From Nitrospinaceae bacterium (GTDB lineage: Bacteria; Nitrospinota; Nitrospinia; Nitrospinales; Nitrospinaceae): 5,375 bases of DNA. Location of the stretch: NCBI GenBank assembly GCA_029261615.1, contig JAJDAX010000130.1, positions 1-5,375 of the forward strand, in the 5' to 3' direction. Shown piece after piece: positions 5,034 to 5,375 of the stretch. Each line of letters opens with the position of its first letter. Position 1 is the first letter of the stretch. A program made the translations under genes and the position numbers. Below the pieces are notes generated by a model. The model saw nothing but the letters and a program-made list of their open reading frames with translations, was not told where the DNA came from and did no database searches.

Positions 5034-5375
5034 CCAAACGATGGAACGGCGCGGGACTGACCCATGTCGGACGAGTCCGCCCCACGAATCAAGATACGTT
5101 CCTTATCGATAACACACTTGGACTCTGGATCGTGGCCGATGGCATGGGCGGACAAGCCGGAGGCGACGTGGCCAGCCAAATGGCTATCGAAACCATTCAC
5201 CAATACATCGCCAGAAACAAACATTCAAAACCTAACACAAATCCAGAAGACTGGAAGACTCTGCTAAAATCCGCCGTCGTGCAGGCCAACGACACCATTC
5301 GCCAACGTGGAAAAGCCGAGCCCGAGCTAAAAAGAATGGGCACCACCGTGGTGTTCGTCTTCATGCCTGACATCA
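5024..5375 (+). CDS. PP2C-family Ser/Thr protein phosphatase, N-terminal part
   Basis: The frame from the ATG at 5024 stays open to the window edge (117 residues visible of about 240-270 expected). Bacterial PP2C (PPM/Stp) motifs appear in order: THVGRVRPTNQD (13-24), the metal-site block VADGMGGQAGGDVAS (37-51), and MGTTVV (105-110). D39 and G40 of the ADG motif and the D24 equivalent of the RxxNxD motif are present, so an active Mn/Mg-dependent phosphatase is expected, acting on phospho-Ser/Thr and usually paired with a Hanks-type kinase. No kinase is in the window. The start overlaps the RNase H-like stop by 10 nt and has no visible ribosome binding site, suggesting translational coupling. 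There is no signal peptide. It is incomplete only because the window ends. Confidence 0.93.
   Translation, partial: MPIAKRWNGAGLTHVGRVRPTNQDTFLIDNTLGLWIVADGMGGQAGGDVASQMAIETIHQYIARNKHSKPNTNPEDWKTLLKSAVVQANDTIRQRGKAEPELKRMGTTVVFVFMPDI

Overview
The window (roughly 50% GC by eye, with an AT-rich patch near 330-550 and a GC-rich patch near 1470-1865) looks like a bacterial chromosome segment. A Gram-negative of the Nitrospirota type, possibly a Nitrospira of moderate GC, is my best guess. The reasons are a PEP-CTERM surface protein, a tandem pair of DUF507 genes, and the style of the RNase H-like and PP2C proteins. This is inference from protein style only; no rRNA or other diagnostic marker is present.

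Left part (1-2160), accessory-looking. It begins with the tail of an unrecognised reading frame (2-142). A small tandem repeat built from TGACCCCTAATC follows (133-169), abutting a 5'-truncated tyrosine recombinase stump that keeps only the C-terminal catalytic end (168-326). After an AT-rich leader with small dyads comes a complete secreted PEP-CTERM protein with a laminin-B-type domain (557-1303), closed by a strong hairpin. Next is an orphan two-repeat FG-GAP/VCBS-like fragment (1473-1865). It has no signal peptide, is GC-rich, and lies between inverted GGGGTCAA / TTGACCCC motifs. A gene-free stretch (1866-2162) with a cluster of short hairpins ends this part.

Middle part (2163-4135), a minus-strand gene string. 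In transcription order it contains a TM1367-type cyclophilin-like protein, two DUF507 paralogues of 94 aa each, and an exported protein combining an Ig-like domain with a degenerate HAD/LNS2-like domain. The first two genes are separated by 2 nt, so cotranscription is likely there. Gaps of 45 and about 87 nt precede the later genes.

Right part (4136-5375), plus strand. A divergent intergenic region with a candidate sigma-70 promoter and TTGA...TCAA dyads leads into a DEDDy RNase H-like (YprB-type) exonuclease. That gene overlaps by 10 nt the start of a PP2C-type Ser/Thr phosphatase, which runs off the window.

I see no CRISPR array, tRNA, rRNA or complete mobile element. The points most worth following are the exported Ig-HAD pseudophosphatase-like protein, its DUF507/cyclophilin-like neighbourhood, and the GGGGTCA-motif/hairpin architecture around the FG-GAP remnant.
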